From Aestuariivirga litoralis (GTDB lineage: Bacteria > Pseudomonadota > Alphaproteobacteria > Rhizobiales > Aestuariivirgaceae), in the NCBI RefSeq assembly GCF_003234965.1, contig NZ_QKVK01000007.1:209636-273635 (forward strand): 64,000 nucleotides of DNA. Reading direction: 5' to 3'. Positions 25,911 to 33,559 of the stretch are shown here, piece by piece. The stretch's first letter is position 1. Each line of letters opens with the position of its first letter. Position numbers and translations under genes: made by a program. The notes below the pieces were generated by a model. It did no database searches. It had not been told where the DNA came from and saw only the letters and a list, made by a program, of their open reading frames with translations.

Positions 25911-26318
25911 TTGACACAGTGGATCATTCTCTGGATCGCCGCGGCGGTCTTGTTCCTCGTGATCGACATGGTCTGGCTCCTGTGGCTGGGCCGCAGCTTC
26001 TACGTGACCGAAATCGGCGAGCTGCTGCGCCAGCCGCCCAATTTCGCAGCGGCCGGGGCCTTCTACATCCTGTATGTGACCGGCCTGATGGTGATGGTGG
26101 TGTGGCCCGCCGTTCAGGGCGGTTCGGTCAGCCAGGCCGTGCTCTACGGCGCGATCCTCGGGCTGGTGGCCTACGGGACCTATGACCTGACCAATCTGGC
26201 GGTGATGAAGGGTTTCACGACGAAGATCGCGGTCATCGACATGATCTGGGGCACGGTGCTGACCGGGGCGGTGTCCGGCCTGACCGCGGCGATCGGGGTG
26301 CGGCTTCTGGGCAGGTAA
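25911..26318 (+). CDS. DUF2177 family membrane protein
   Basis: A 135-residue protein with four predicted membrane helices, matching DUF2177 (FYVTEIGELLRQPPNF and YGTYDLTNLAVMKGF are typical). Function unknown. The start is a TTG at 25911, eight bases after GGAG; the next in-frame ATG would remove the first helix. It is 54 bases downstream of hemA on the same strand, so it may be read through from the photosynthesis operon. Confidence 0.8.
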   Translation: MTQWIILWIAAAVLFLVIDMVWLLWLGRSFYVTEIGELLRQPPNFAAAGAFYILYVTGLMVMVVWPAVQGGSVSQAVLYGAILGLVAYGTYDLTNLAVMKGFTTKIAVIDMIWGTVLTGAVSGLTAAIGVRLLGR

Positions 26319-26389
26319 GCTCCCTGCGAATGCAGCTGGGACTCGATGCGAACCGACGTCAACTGGGCTGCGGCCACAGATGCGACGCT

Positions 26390-26773
26390 TCACTTCTCTT
26401 CGAGATACTCGATCAGCAGCGAAATGCTCTCGTCATCCTTCAGGCCCCGGTAGACCTGTGTCGTGCCGATCACCATGGATTTCGGATCCTTGACGAAGCT
26501 TCGGAAGTTTTCCGGAGTCCAGACGATACCCGATTGCCGAAGGGCATCAGAGTAGTTGTCGTAGCCGGGGACGGTGCCCGCCTGGCGGCCGATGATGCCG
26601 GTCAGCGCAGGGCCAATCCGGTTGCGTGCGCCAGCGCCCGCCTGGTGGCACTTGGCGCATTCCCGAATGAACACCGCCGCGCCCGGCGACACGCCTTGCC
26701 CACCCGCTGCAGCGCCTTGCGGACCGGCGAGGATCAGGGCCACCGCGGCAGCGGCAAATGGACCCTTCGTCAC
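26390..26773 (-). CDS. Secreted class I monohaem cytochrome c
   Basis: Periplasmic c-type cytochrome. From a GTG at 26773, backed by a strong GGAGGAG seven bases upstream, the 127-residue product has a Sec signal (hydrophobic ~5-23), haem site CAKCH (39-43), GPALTGIIGRQAGTVPGY, and a distal Met in PKSMVIGT. It is related to the c2 family but shorter and distinct from the c2 at 444. It is last in an overlapping four-gene unit: its GTG overlaps the zinc-ribbon stop (GTGA). Likely role is electron transfer; partner unknown. Confidence 0.87.
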   Translation of the reverse strand: MTKGPFAAAAVALILAGPQGAAAGGQGVSPGAAVFIRECAKCHQAGAGARNRIGPALTGIIGRQAGTVPGYDNYSDALRQSGIVWTPENFRSFVKDPKSMVIGTTQVYRGLKDDESISLLIEYLEEK

Positions 26774-27003
26774 GAGAGTGTCTCCTCCAGCCATTCGGCC
26801 CCACAACTGGGGCAGCGCCAAGCATATCCCAGAATCTCGTTGTCGCGATCAGAAGCTGTGAACACGATGTCGCACTTTGGGCAGACACTGCCCTGTGGGG
26901 ATGACTTGAAGTCATACGCCGGCCCAACATAGGCGCAGGGCATGTGATGAAGCACCGGCCACCGTTCGGCATCATGCGCGCCGCATCTGCACGGGGAACT
27001 CAT
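26770..27003 (-). CDS. Small zinc-ribbon protein, unknown function
   Basis: A 77-residue soluble protein with seven cysteines: a CRC near the N-terminus, C23, then the pairs CPKC and CPSC ~20 residues apart, the latter forming a probable zinc ribbon. I recognise no named family. Its ATG overlaps the HlyD-like gene stop by four bases, and its stop overlaps the cytochrome start, so it is translated as part of the GT2-HlyD-cytochrome unit. Confidence 0.75.
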   Translation of the reverse strand: MSSPCRCGAHDAERWPVLHHMPCAYVGPAYDFKSSPQGSVCPKCDIVFTASDRDNEILGYAWRCPSCGAEWLEETLS

Positions 27004-28046
27004 TTGCCGGGCCCGAACAACCGACTGGCCATCGCCTCAAGGAGGTCGCTGTAGTTCATGCGCACCGTCACCTGGGCATTGATCGGCAGCTGTCTCTGGC
27101 CCGGCATGGGGCGCACGAGCACCACCTGCTGCTGTGGCTTCTCCCGCAGCAAGGACTGGTTGATGCCCGGGGCCTGCTGGGCGATCTGCTGTATTTCATA
27201 GACATAGGCGGGAAGGACCTCGGATCCATAATGCACATAGACCTCTTCAGCCACCTGCGGCTCACGCAGGCTGAAGGGCGGAAGGTGCCACAGAATGTAA
27301 GCTTCCGAGACATCGTAGATTTCGGCGATGCGGTCTCCCGGCTTGATGACTTCGCCGACATGCACCACGTCCGTTCCGATGATGCCATCGACCTGGGCCT
27401 TGACGTGCCCCTCATCGAAGGCAGCCAGCAGCTCATGCTTCCGGATCCTGATGTCGCGGCGGTTGGCTGCGAACAGGTCGAGTTGCTTGCGTACCTCGGC
27501 AGCCTCCGCCTCCGCCTGAGCCAGCTGCAGGCCGGCAGCGGAGCGCTCGCGATAGACGTCCATGCGATAGCTGAGGCTGGTTACGCCGGAATTGCCGGGG
27601 TCGAGCCGGCTGAAGGCCTCATCTGCAAGCTCGACGTTCTTGCGCAAGAGGTCGACGGTTGCTGCCGACACGCGGAGCCTGATCTTGAGATCGGCCTCCT
27701 TCTGGCTCTGCTCCACGAGCAGGCGATCGAGATCATCGACCTCGCGCTCGATCTGCGGAGACTTGAGGGTGGCAATGAGGTCGCCCTTCTCCACGGCCAC
27801 GCCTGAAGCCACATTCATGTGCACGACCTGTGAAAGATAGGCCGTTGAAACGTCGTAAACGGGCGCCGTGACGGTGCCGGCGCCCTCGAGGAAGAGGAAC
27901 TCGCGCCCGAAATACCACGCGAAGTAGGACGCGACCGCAAGAACGCCGGCTCCATAGACCAGTCGCACCAGCAAGCCGCTGCGCGCGCGCCGTGCCCGCA
28001 CGGGATGAGGTGCAAGCGGCAGCGACCTATCCATCGGCATGCGCAT
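27000..28046 (-). CDS. HlyD-family membrane fusion protein
   Basis: A 348-residue periplasmic adaptor with one N-terminal membrane helix (~residues 27-45), a first biotinyl/lipoyl half around AYLSQVVHMNVASGVAVEKGD, a coiled-coil arm (~95-200) and a second half VKAQVDGIIGTDVVHVGEVIKPGD. Such proteins bridge an inner-membrane exporter or synthase to the outer envelope. The start at 28046 has GGGAGG six bases upstream and overlaps the upstream glycosyltransferase by 20 bases. Pairing with a membrane GT2 recalls Alg8/Alg44 and rhizobial BgsA/BgsB glucan systems. No ABC exporter is adjacent. Confidence 0.88.
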   Translation of the reverse strand: MRMPMDRSLPLAPHPVRARRARSGLLVRLVYGAGVLAVASYFAWYFGREFLFLEGAGTVTAPVYDVSTAYLSQVVHMNVASGVAVEKGDLIATLKSPQIEREVDDLDRLLVEQSQKEADLKIRLRVSAATVDLLRKNVELADEAFSRLDPGNSGVTSLSYRMDVYRERSAAGLQLAQAEAEAAEVRKQLDLFAANRRDIRIRKHELLAAFDEGHVKAQVDGIIGTDVVHVGEVIKPGDRIAEIYDVSEAYILWHLPPFSLREPQVAEEVYVHYGSEVLPAYVYEIQQIAQQAPGINQSLLREKPQQQVVLVRPMPGQRQLPINAQVTVRMNYSDLLEAMASRLFGPGK

Positions 28047-29295
28047 AAAGCGCCTCCCGCACCCGCTTCGGCACGAAGTCATCACGCTGCGAAGACGCCA
28101 GGAACACTTCCGTCACGAAGGCGTAGAAGCGCACGACCCGCAGGATGATGCCCTGATACACGGGCAGGCCGAACAGGGCCAACCCGTCGAAGGCCGTGAG
28201 CCGCACACCGCTGGCAATGACGATGATGGCGATGTTCAGTGCATAGAACCCGAACAGATAGATATAGAGACCAGCCAGGAAATAGAGGGTGTCGCCGCCG
28301 AACAGCGACAGCACGTAAACAATATAGAACGGCAGGAGAACCGACGGATAGAATTCGAAGATCATGAAATCCAGCCGCTGCAGCGTGTCACCAAGGCGTT
28401 CCGCGGAAAGGCGGCGAGCGCCCTGCCCGTACATGAAGAGACGGATCGACACGGCATCCCTGTCCCACCGCAAACGCTGACGCACCAGTCGGGCCAGGGT
28501 GGCCGGCACCCGGGTGGTCGCATTCGCGGCGGGAACGAAGCGAACATCATGGCCGAGGCGGCGCAGCCGCAGGGTTATCTCGAGATCCTCTCCCGGCCCC
28601 ACGCTCATTCCGCCAGCAGCGAGAAACATGTTCCGGCGAAACAGCGAAAACGCCCCGGAGCAACAGGCGACGGAGTCAAAGATATCGAGAAACGAGCGGC
28701 CGACCGTAATGGAGGCGAGGTATTCCAGACCCTGGAAGGCCGTCCAGAGGCTTTCGTCCGCATTGCGGACACGGATGTTTCCGCTCGCTGCGGCGACCCG
28801 GGACTCAGAAAACGCAGAAGCGAGCATGGCCAGCGCGTCTGGCCCTTCGAGCACCGTATCGCTGTCGATCACCGCGAGAAGTTCACCAGATGAAAACCGC
28901 GCCGCATGATTGATCGCCGCACTCTTTCCAGTTCGCTGCCGGTGATGAATCACCTGGCTCACGAGGCCCCGGTCCATCAGCACGCGCGCCATGCCCAGAG
29001 TGCCGTCGGTCGAGCCATCGTCGACCACGATGACTTCCTGCACGCGTGCCGACTGCGTGCGAAGTGACAACACGGTGCTTGCGAGACCACCTTCCCCGTT
29101 GAAGACGGGGATCACGACACTGATGGAGACCGTGGTATCCAGCCTGCGCTCGCGTCTCCATCCGAACATTGCGATGGCAAGCGTCGACATCAGATAGCGG
29201 GGAACCTCGAAGACGAGAACCGACAGCAGCGCCAGGATCGGCCCACCAAAGTGCACGACGGCGATGCTCTCTTCTATTGCGTTAAAGAGTTCCAT
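28027..29295 (-). CDS. Membrane-bound processive family 2 glycosyltransferase
   Basis: A 422-residue inner-membrane GT2, probably polymerising and exporting a polysaccharide. One N-terminal helix (~17-40) is followed by the cytosolic GT-A domain with ISVVIPVFNGE, VDDGSTDGT, the DSD metal site, GEDLE (catalytic) and QRLRW (the Q/RxxRW acceptor motif), then ~4 C-terminal helices. That order matches cellulose, PNAG and beta-glucan synthases, though it is shorter than most. No PilZ domain is seen. It opens a four-gene overlapping unit with the HlyD-like protein. Confidence 0.88.
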   Translation of the reverse strand: MELFNAIEESIAVVHFGGPILALLSVLVFEVPRYLMSTLAIAMFGWRRERRLDTTVSISVVIPVFNGEGGLASTVLSLRTQSARVQEVIVVDDGSTDGTLGMARVLMDRGLVSQVIHHRQRTGKSAAINHAARFSSGELLAVIDSDTVLEGPDALAMLASAFSESRVAAASGNIRVRNADESLWTAFQGLEYLASITVGRSFLDIFDSVACCSGAFSLFRRNMFLAAGGMSVGPGEDLEITLRLRRLGHDVRFVPAANATTRVPATLARLVRQRLRWDRDAVSIRLFMYGQGARRLSAERLGDTLQRLDFMIFEFYPSVLLPFYIVYVLSLFGGDTLYFLAGLYIYLFGFYALNIAIIVIASGVRLTAFDGLALFGLPVYQGIILRVVRFYAFVTEVFLASSQRDDFVPKRVREALYAHADG

Positions 29296-29503
29296 GACCC
29301 TAGCCGAGACATGCTGGAGTTGTAGCCGATTTCACACAGATAACTATACAAATCCACACTGTAAGTTGCTTTCGCCTGAACCTGCGACCTGTGCGGAGGT
29401 TGCTGCTGGCGCTGCAACTATTGGTTGGCGCGCCACATCGGGCAGATTGACGGCGCCCTCACCAAGGGTGTTCTACTCCGGCTTTCAAGGAAGGGCCTCT
29501 CGC

Positions 29504-29851
29504 ATGGCTTTGAAGCGGATGATCGTCGAACTCGGCATGGGAACGGACCTGCGCGGTTCCGACTACACCAAGGCCGCGGTACGGGCGCTGAAGGACGCGC
29601 TGTGGCACAACTCGCTGACCATCGCCCCGGCGCTCGGCAAGGCGCCGGAAGACATGCATGTGAGGGTTCTGGTCGGCGTGCCGAAGCCGACCCTCGTCGA
29701 CAGGGCGGCCGTCGCCGCGGTGCTGCCCTATGGCACGCGCGAGGTTGACGTGGTGGAGGGCGGGCTGGAAATCATGAACGATGACGGCACCAACCTCACC
29801 GTCATCGCCAACGTGGCAGCGGTGGTCTACCTGAACGTGGAGAATGCCTGA
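29504..29851 (+). CDS. Lin0512-family protein, first of a tandem pair
   Basis: A 115-residue protein of the Lin0512 family (TIGR02058/PF09585), function unknown. The N-terminal signature GxGxDxHG appears here as GMGTDLRG, with Arg for His, followed by SDYTKAAVRALKDAL. No membrane span or signal. The start ATG is preceded by AAGGAAGG. Its stop overlaps the next gene (TGATG), which encodes a homologue, so the two may form a hetero-oligomer. Confidence 0.85.
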   Translation: MALKRMIVELGMGTDLRGSDYTKAAVRALKDALWHNSLTIAPALGKAPEDMHVRVLVGVPKPTLVDRAAVAAVLPYGTREVDVVEGGLEIMNDDGTNLTVIANVAAVVYLNVENA

Positions 29852-30204
29852 TGGCGTTGAAGCGCATCATCCTGGAGATGGGCCATGGCAATGACATGCA
29901 TGGGGGTGACTATACCAAGGCGGCGCTGCGCGCAGTGGAGGACTGCATCCATCATTCCTCGCTGAGCTTCCTGCAGACCCTGAGGATCGACCCCGCTGCC
30001 CTTGAGATCGAGGTCACCATCGGCGTGCAGAAACCGGAGATGGTGGACGCCGCCAGGGTGGCGGCCAGCCTGCCGGCAGGGACGGCACGCGTGCGGGTGG
30101 TGAAGGGAGGCCTGGATGTGCCGGATGAGGAGCGCGGCGGCGCGTCCGTCATCGCCGCCGCGGCGGTTGCCGTCCGGCTTGACGAACGCCACTTAAGGGC
30201 TTGA
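29851..30204 (+). CDS. Lin0512-family protein, second of a tandem pair
   Basis: A 117-residue paralogue of the preceding gene: MALKRIILEMGHG parallels MALKRMIVELGMG and both continue DYTKAA. This copy keeps the full GxGxDxHG signature (GHGNDMHG). Function unknown. It lies 33 bases upstream of an enolase-superfamily gene on the same strand. Linkage to that enzyme and an acyltransferase hints at a small-molecule pathway. Confidence 0.87.
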   Translation: MALKRIILEMGHGNDMHGGDYTKAALRAVEDCIHHSSLSFLQTLRIDPAALEIEVTIGVQKPEMVDAARVAASLPAGTARVRVVKGGLDVPDEERGGASVIAAAAVAVRLDERHLRA

Positions 30205-30237
30205 AACAATCCGGCAGTCTCCATAAGCCCTTGGGGC

Positions 30238-31368
30238 ATGGAGACTGCCATGACCGCTTCGCCCCTGACGATCGACAGCGCCGAGCTTCGCCTGGTGCGG
30301 CTGCCGCTGCTCTCGCCATTCACCATCGCCACCGGCACCATGTACGAGAAGCTGTTTCCGCTGCTCACGCTGCGGGCAAACGGTGTGGAGGGTTACGCGG
30401 AGGGGGTGATGGACCCCCTGCCCGACTATCTCGACGAAACCATCGCGGGCTCGATGATGCTGCTGCGCGACGTCCTGATCCCGCAGCTGGTGGGCAGGAG
30501 CTTCGAGAACCCTGCGGCGGTGGAAAGCCTGCTCACCCCCTGGCGCGGGCACTACATGGCCCGGGCCATGGTGGAAATGGCATTCTGGGACCTCTTTGCC
30601 AAGTCGCTGCGGCTTCCGCTGAAGACGCTGCTGGGTGGCGAGCGCAACGCCATCGACGTGGGCGTGTCACTGGGCATCGGGCCGGTCGGCAACACCATCG
30701 AACGCGCGCAGAAGCATCTCGAGCTCGGATACAAGCGGATCAAGCTGAAAATCATGCCCGGGCACGACGTCAAGCTCGTCGAGGCCGTGCGAAAGGCGAT
30801 GCCGGACGCGCATCTCACCGTCGACGCCAACAGCGCCTATACCCTTGCCGACATGGACATCATGATGGCGCTCGACGACTTCAATCTGGACTATATCGAG
30901 CAGCCACTGGCCTGGGACGACATCCATGATCATGCGGCCCTCCAGCCGCGCCTGAAGACGGCGATCTGCCTCGACGAATGCATCCGTTCGGCACAGGACG
31001 CCCGCAAGGCCCTGGCCAGCGGCGCGGCGCGGGTCATCAACATCAAGGTCGGGCGTGTGGGCGGTTATCTCGAGTCCCGCCGCATCCATGACATCTGCGC
31101 GGCCTGGACCTTGCCCGTGTGGTGCGGCGGCATGCTGGAATCCGGCATCGGCCGCGCCCACAACATTCACCTGTCCACCCTGGCGAATTTCCGCAAGCCC
31201 GGCGATACGTCGAGTTCCAGCCGTTACTTCGCCAAGGACATCGTCAACGAGGCGCTGGAAGCCGTGGACGGCCGGATGCCCGTGCCGCAGGGACCCGGCA
31301 TCGGCGTCACCCTCGACCGGCCATTCCTTGACTCCGTCACGGTGTCCACGGAGCACTTCCCGGCATGA
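30238..31368 (+). CDS. Enolase-superfamily enzyme, OSBS / N-acylamino-acid racemase type
   Basis: A 376-residue muconate-lactonising-subgroup protein. Visible catalytic residues are the KxK pair K169/K171, metal ligands D196 (VDAN), E221 (IEQP) and D246 (LDE), and the general-base lysine K270 (INIKVGRVGG). That set suits o-succinylbenzoate synthase or N-succinyl/acylamino-acid racemase. WCGGMLESGIGRAHN is also typical of that branch. No other menaquinone gene is nearby, whereas a GNAT acyltransferase overlaps its stop, so racemisation of an N-acylamino acid is the better guess. The first ATG is used; a second is three codons on. Confidence 0.87.
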   Translation: METAMTASPLTIDSAELRLVRLPLLSPFTIATGTMYEKLFPLLTLRANGVEGYAEGVMDPLPDYLDETIAGSMMLLRDVLIPQLVGRSFENPAAVESLLTPWRGHYMARAMVEMAFWDLFAKSLRLPLKTLLGGERNAIDVGVSLGIGPVGNTIERAQKHLELGYKRIKLKIMPGHDVKLVEAVRKAMPDAHLTVDANSAYTLADMDIMMALDDFNLDYIEQPLAWDDIHDHAALQPRLKTAICLDECIRSAQDARKALASGAARVINIKVGRVGGYLESRRIHDICAAWTLPVWCGGMLESGIGRAHNIHLSTLANFRKPGDTSSSSRYFAKDIVNEALEAVDGRMPVPQGPGIGVTLDRPFLDSVTVSTEHFPA

Positions 31369-32096
31369 TCATTCGCGATCTTTCAGGCATGGCGGAATTC
31401 TTCAAGGCCGAGCAGCTGCAGCGCGACGTGTGGGGCGCTGACGACACGGAGGACCCTGCCGACCTGATGATGGTGCTGCAGCACGAGGGCGGCCTCGTCG
31501 CGGGCGCCTTCGATGAGGACAGGCTGGTGGGTTACGTCTTCGGCTTTCCGACGCGCGACCCCCATGTGCAGCATTCGCACCGGCTTGCAGTGCACCCGGA
31601 TGCCCGCGGCCGAAGCCTGGCGCTCCGCCTCAAGCGCTACCAGCGCGAGTGGTGCCTGGCGCGGGGAATCTCCATCGTGAGATGGACCTACGACCCCCTG
31701 CGTCACACCAACGCGCACCTCAACATCGCACGGCTGGGCGCGGAGGTCTGCACCTACCATCCCGACTATTATGGGGTGATGAAGGGCATCAATGCCGGCC
31801 TCCCCTCGGACCGGCTGCGCGCCGACTGGCACCTCGCATCCGAACGCGCTGCCGCGTGCGCCGCGTGGGAACCCGGCATGCCGAGACTGCCCCTGCCGGC
31901 CGGCGCGGAACGTGTCGAGATCCTGCCGGACCTCGATCGCATGCTGGCTGAGGACTATGAAGCCGCCCTCGCCGCGCGCCTGCGCGTGCGCGCGCAACTG
32001 ACCCGGCTGTTTGGCGAAGGATATGTCATCCGCCACTATGACGCCGCCGCGGCGGCCTATCTGCTCACTCGGCAGGCGGCACCAGCGGAACATTGA
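31365..32096 (+). CDS. GNAT-family acyltransferase paired with the racemase-like enzyme
   Basis: A 243-residue acyl-CoA-dependent N-acyltransferase (COG3375-like). The acyl-CoA loop is in HRLAVHPDARGRSLALRLKRYQREW; EGGLVAGAFDEDRLVGYVFGF is the core beta-hairpin. RWTYDPLRHTNAHLNIARLGAEV is typical of this subgroup. The start overlaps the racemase gene (ATGA). In Geobacillus an N-succinylamino-acid racemase works with a GNAT succinyltransferase to convert D- to L-amino acids; a similar pairing is inferred. Its end overlaps the convergent cytochrome gene by 32 bases. Confidence 0.85.
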   Translation: MIIRDLSGMAEFFKAEQLQRDVWGADDTEDPADLMMVLQHEGGLVAGAFDEDRLVGYVFGFPTRDPHVQHSHRLAVHPDARGRSLALRLKRYQREWCLARGISIVRWTYDPLRHTNAHLNIARLGAEVCTYHPDYYGVMKGINAGLPSDRLRADWHLASERAAACAAWEPGMPRLPLPAGAERVEILPDLDRMLAEDYEAALAARLRVRAQLTRLFGEGYVIRHYDAAAAAYLLTRQAAPAEH

Positions 32097-32865
32097 CGAG
32101 ATAGTCGTAGATCGCCTGCGCCGCCTCCAGGCGGCGAGCCTCCGGCCACTCTGGCGGCAGGCCCGGCATGGTGGTATCCGGCTTGACGCTGCGGGGTGAC
32201 AGGACCCATCTCAGGAAGTCCTGCGGCGGCTTCTGTCTCACCACCACGGGCAGGTCGATGGCAAGCTTGTCTCCGCCATAGCCGTTCACCTTGTGGCAGG
32301 TGATGCAGTTGACCTGAACGAGCTTGCCGCCTGCGGCGTATCTCCCGTCAAGGCCGCCGGGAAACAGTTGCTCCTCGCCCGCCTCGGCAATTTCCACCTC
32401 GCTCACCTGATAGGGCCATATGACCGCTCCATTGTCCCGCAACGAGGGATTCCGGATATTGTCCCACACGAGATACCAGGGCCCGAGCGGAATGTCGGTC
32501 TCGTTCTGCAGAGCATTGTCGACTTCGAACGGGCCACCATCGGCCATGGCGAAGGCAAGATAGGCATCCGGCCCCGCGAGCACGGCGGCAGGTATCACCG
32601 AGGCATAGCCGTCCAGAGCCTTGAAGCGGATGCTCGTGCCGGGCTGGTTCCAGCCCTCGCCCAGAACCTGTTCCAGCACCAACCGCGCAGGATAGGCGAG
32701 GTAGCCGCGTCTGGCGGAGCCGAAGTGCGGTTCGAGCACCGTGACGGTGACGGGTTCGGCAAGCTGCCGCGCCTGCAACTCGGCCGGGGATGGCACCTTG
32801 GCAGCAAGTGCCGGCGCAACGAGCAGGAAAAACGACACGAGGGATGCGGCAATCGATATCTTCAT
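32065..32865 (-). CDS. Exported c-type cytochrome with N-terminal molybdopterin-oxidoreductase-like region
   Basis: A 266-residue secreted protein: signal peptide to ~residue 21, a ~130-residue N-terminal domain (GTSIRFKALDGYASVIP, GPDAYLAFAMADG, GPWYLVWDNIRNP) reminiscent of sulfite-oxidase-type folds, then a C-terminal haem c domain with CITCH at 187-191 and a likely distal Met in TTMPGLP (M233). The N-domain assignment is by feel and tentative; no cofactor Cys is seen there. It lies tail to tail with the GNAT gene and divergent from the STN-like gene. Probably a periplasmic redox protein. Confidence 0.78.
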   Translation of the reverse strand: MKISIAASLVSFFLLVAPALAAKVPSPAELQARQLAEPVTVTVLEPHFGSARRGYLAYPARLVLEQVLGEGWNQPGTSIRFKALDGYASVIPAAVLAGPDAYLAFAMADGGPFEVDNALQNETDIPLGPWYLVWDNIRNPSLRDNGAVIWPYQVSEVEIAEAGEEQLFPGGLDGRYAAGGKLVQVNCITCHKVNGYGGDKLAIDLPVVVRQKPPQDFLRWVLSPRSVKPDTTMPGLPPEWPEARRLEAAQAIYDYLVNVPLVPPAE

Positions 32866-32980
32866 GCTGGACTTCCGGGCTGAGGTTTCTCGCCAACATA
32901 CATCGCAGCACCTCCTCGCCAAAGCCGGTTGCCCGGGCCACTGCGCGCTTCTATGTTGCCGCCATCAACAGCAGGCACTG

Positions 32981-33457
32981 ATGCCACGGCCAGAACGCAG
33001 ACATGACCGGTTGCCACGGTGGACGATGTTCGCCTCGCTGTTGGCCATGTCGGTTGGACTGGCTCATCCCGCCTCCGCCGAGGTCACGATCTCGCCAGCC
33101 GCTTCCGGCTACGACATCGACATCATCGGCCCGGTTTCCTCGACCGAACTCATCGACGTCATTTCCGCCGCCACGGGAGTCGCCGTCAAGAACCGGCCCG
33201 AAGACACGACGATCAATACCAACCACCTGCGCAGTACCAGCCTCGACCGTGCCCTGCGCAAGTTGCTGCCCGGAACAGCCTTCACGATTCGCTCTGGCGA
33301 CGATGGTGCTCCGGCAATGATCATCTTCCTGTCCCCCTCCGCGGCGGCACCCCAGGACGATCCACAAGGTGCGGGAACCGAAGTGCCACCCGACGCCATC
33401 TCGCCGGAGCAGGGCGACGTGCCCGACATGGGACAGGAGCCCATCCTCCAGCCGTGA
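32981..33457 (+). CDS. Secreted small protein with STN-like domain
   Basis: A 158-residue protein with a signal peptide (hydrophobic MFASLLAMSVGLAHPASA after a basic leader), so periplasmic. The middle (~45-110: ELIDVISAATGVAVKN, SLDRALRKLLPGTAFTI) resembles the secretin/TonB short N-terminal fold. The C-terminal ~40 residues are Pro/Asp/Glu-rich and likely disordered. No TonB receptor or secretin is adjacent, so the partner is unknown. The start may instead be 33026. Confidence 0.65.
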   Translation: MPRPERRHDRLPRWTMFASLLAMSVGLAHPASAEVTISPAASGYDIDIIGPVSSTELIDVISAATGVAVKNRPEDTTINTNHLRSTSLDRALRKLLPGTAFTIRSGDDGAPAMIIFLSPSAAAPQDDPQGAGTEVPPDAISPEQGDVPDMGQEPILQP

Positions 33458-33559
33458 GCATCCGCCGGTGTATGGGGCTTCACCAGCCTCTCAGCGCAAG
33501 AATGCGTGTTCGGGCATGGCGAATGTGCCTAGACTGATGCCCAGCCAAGCAGTTCATCC

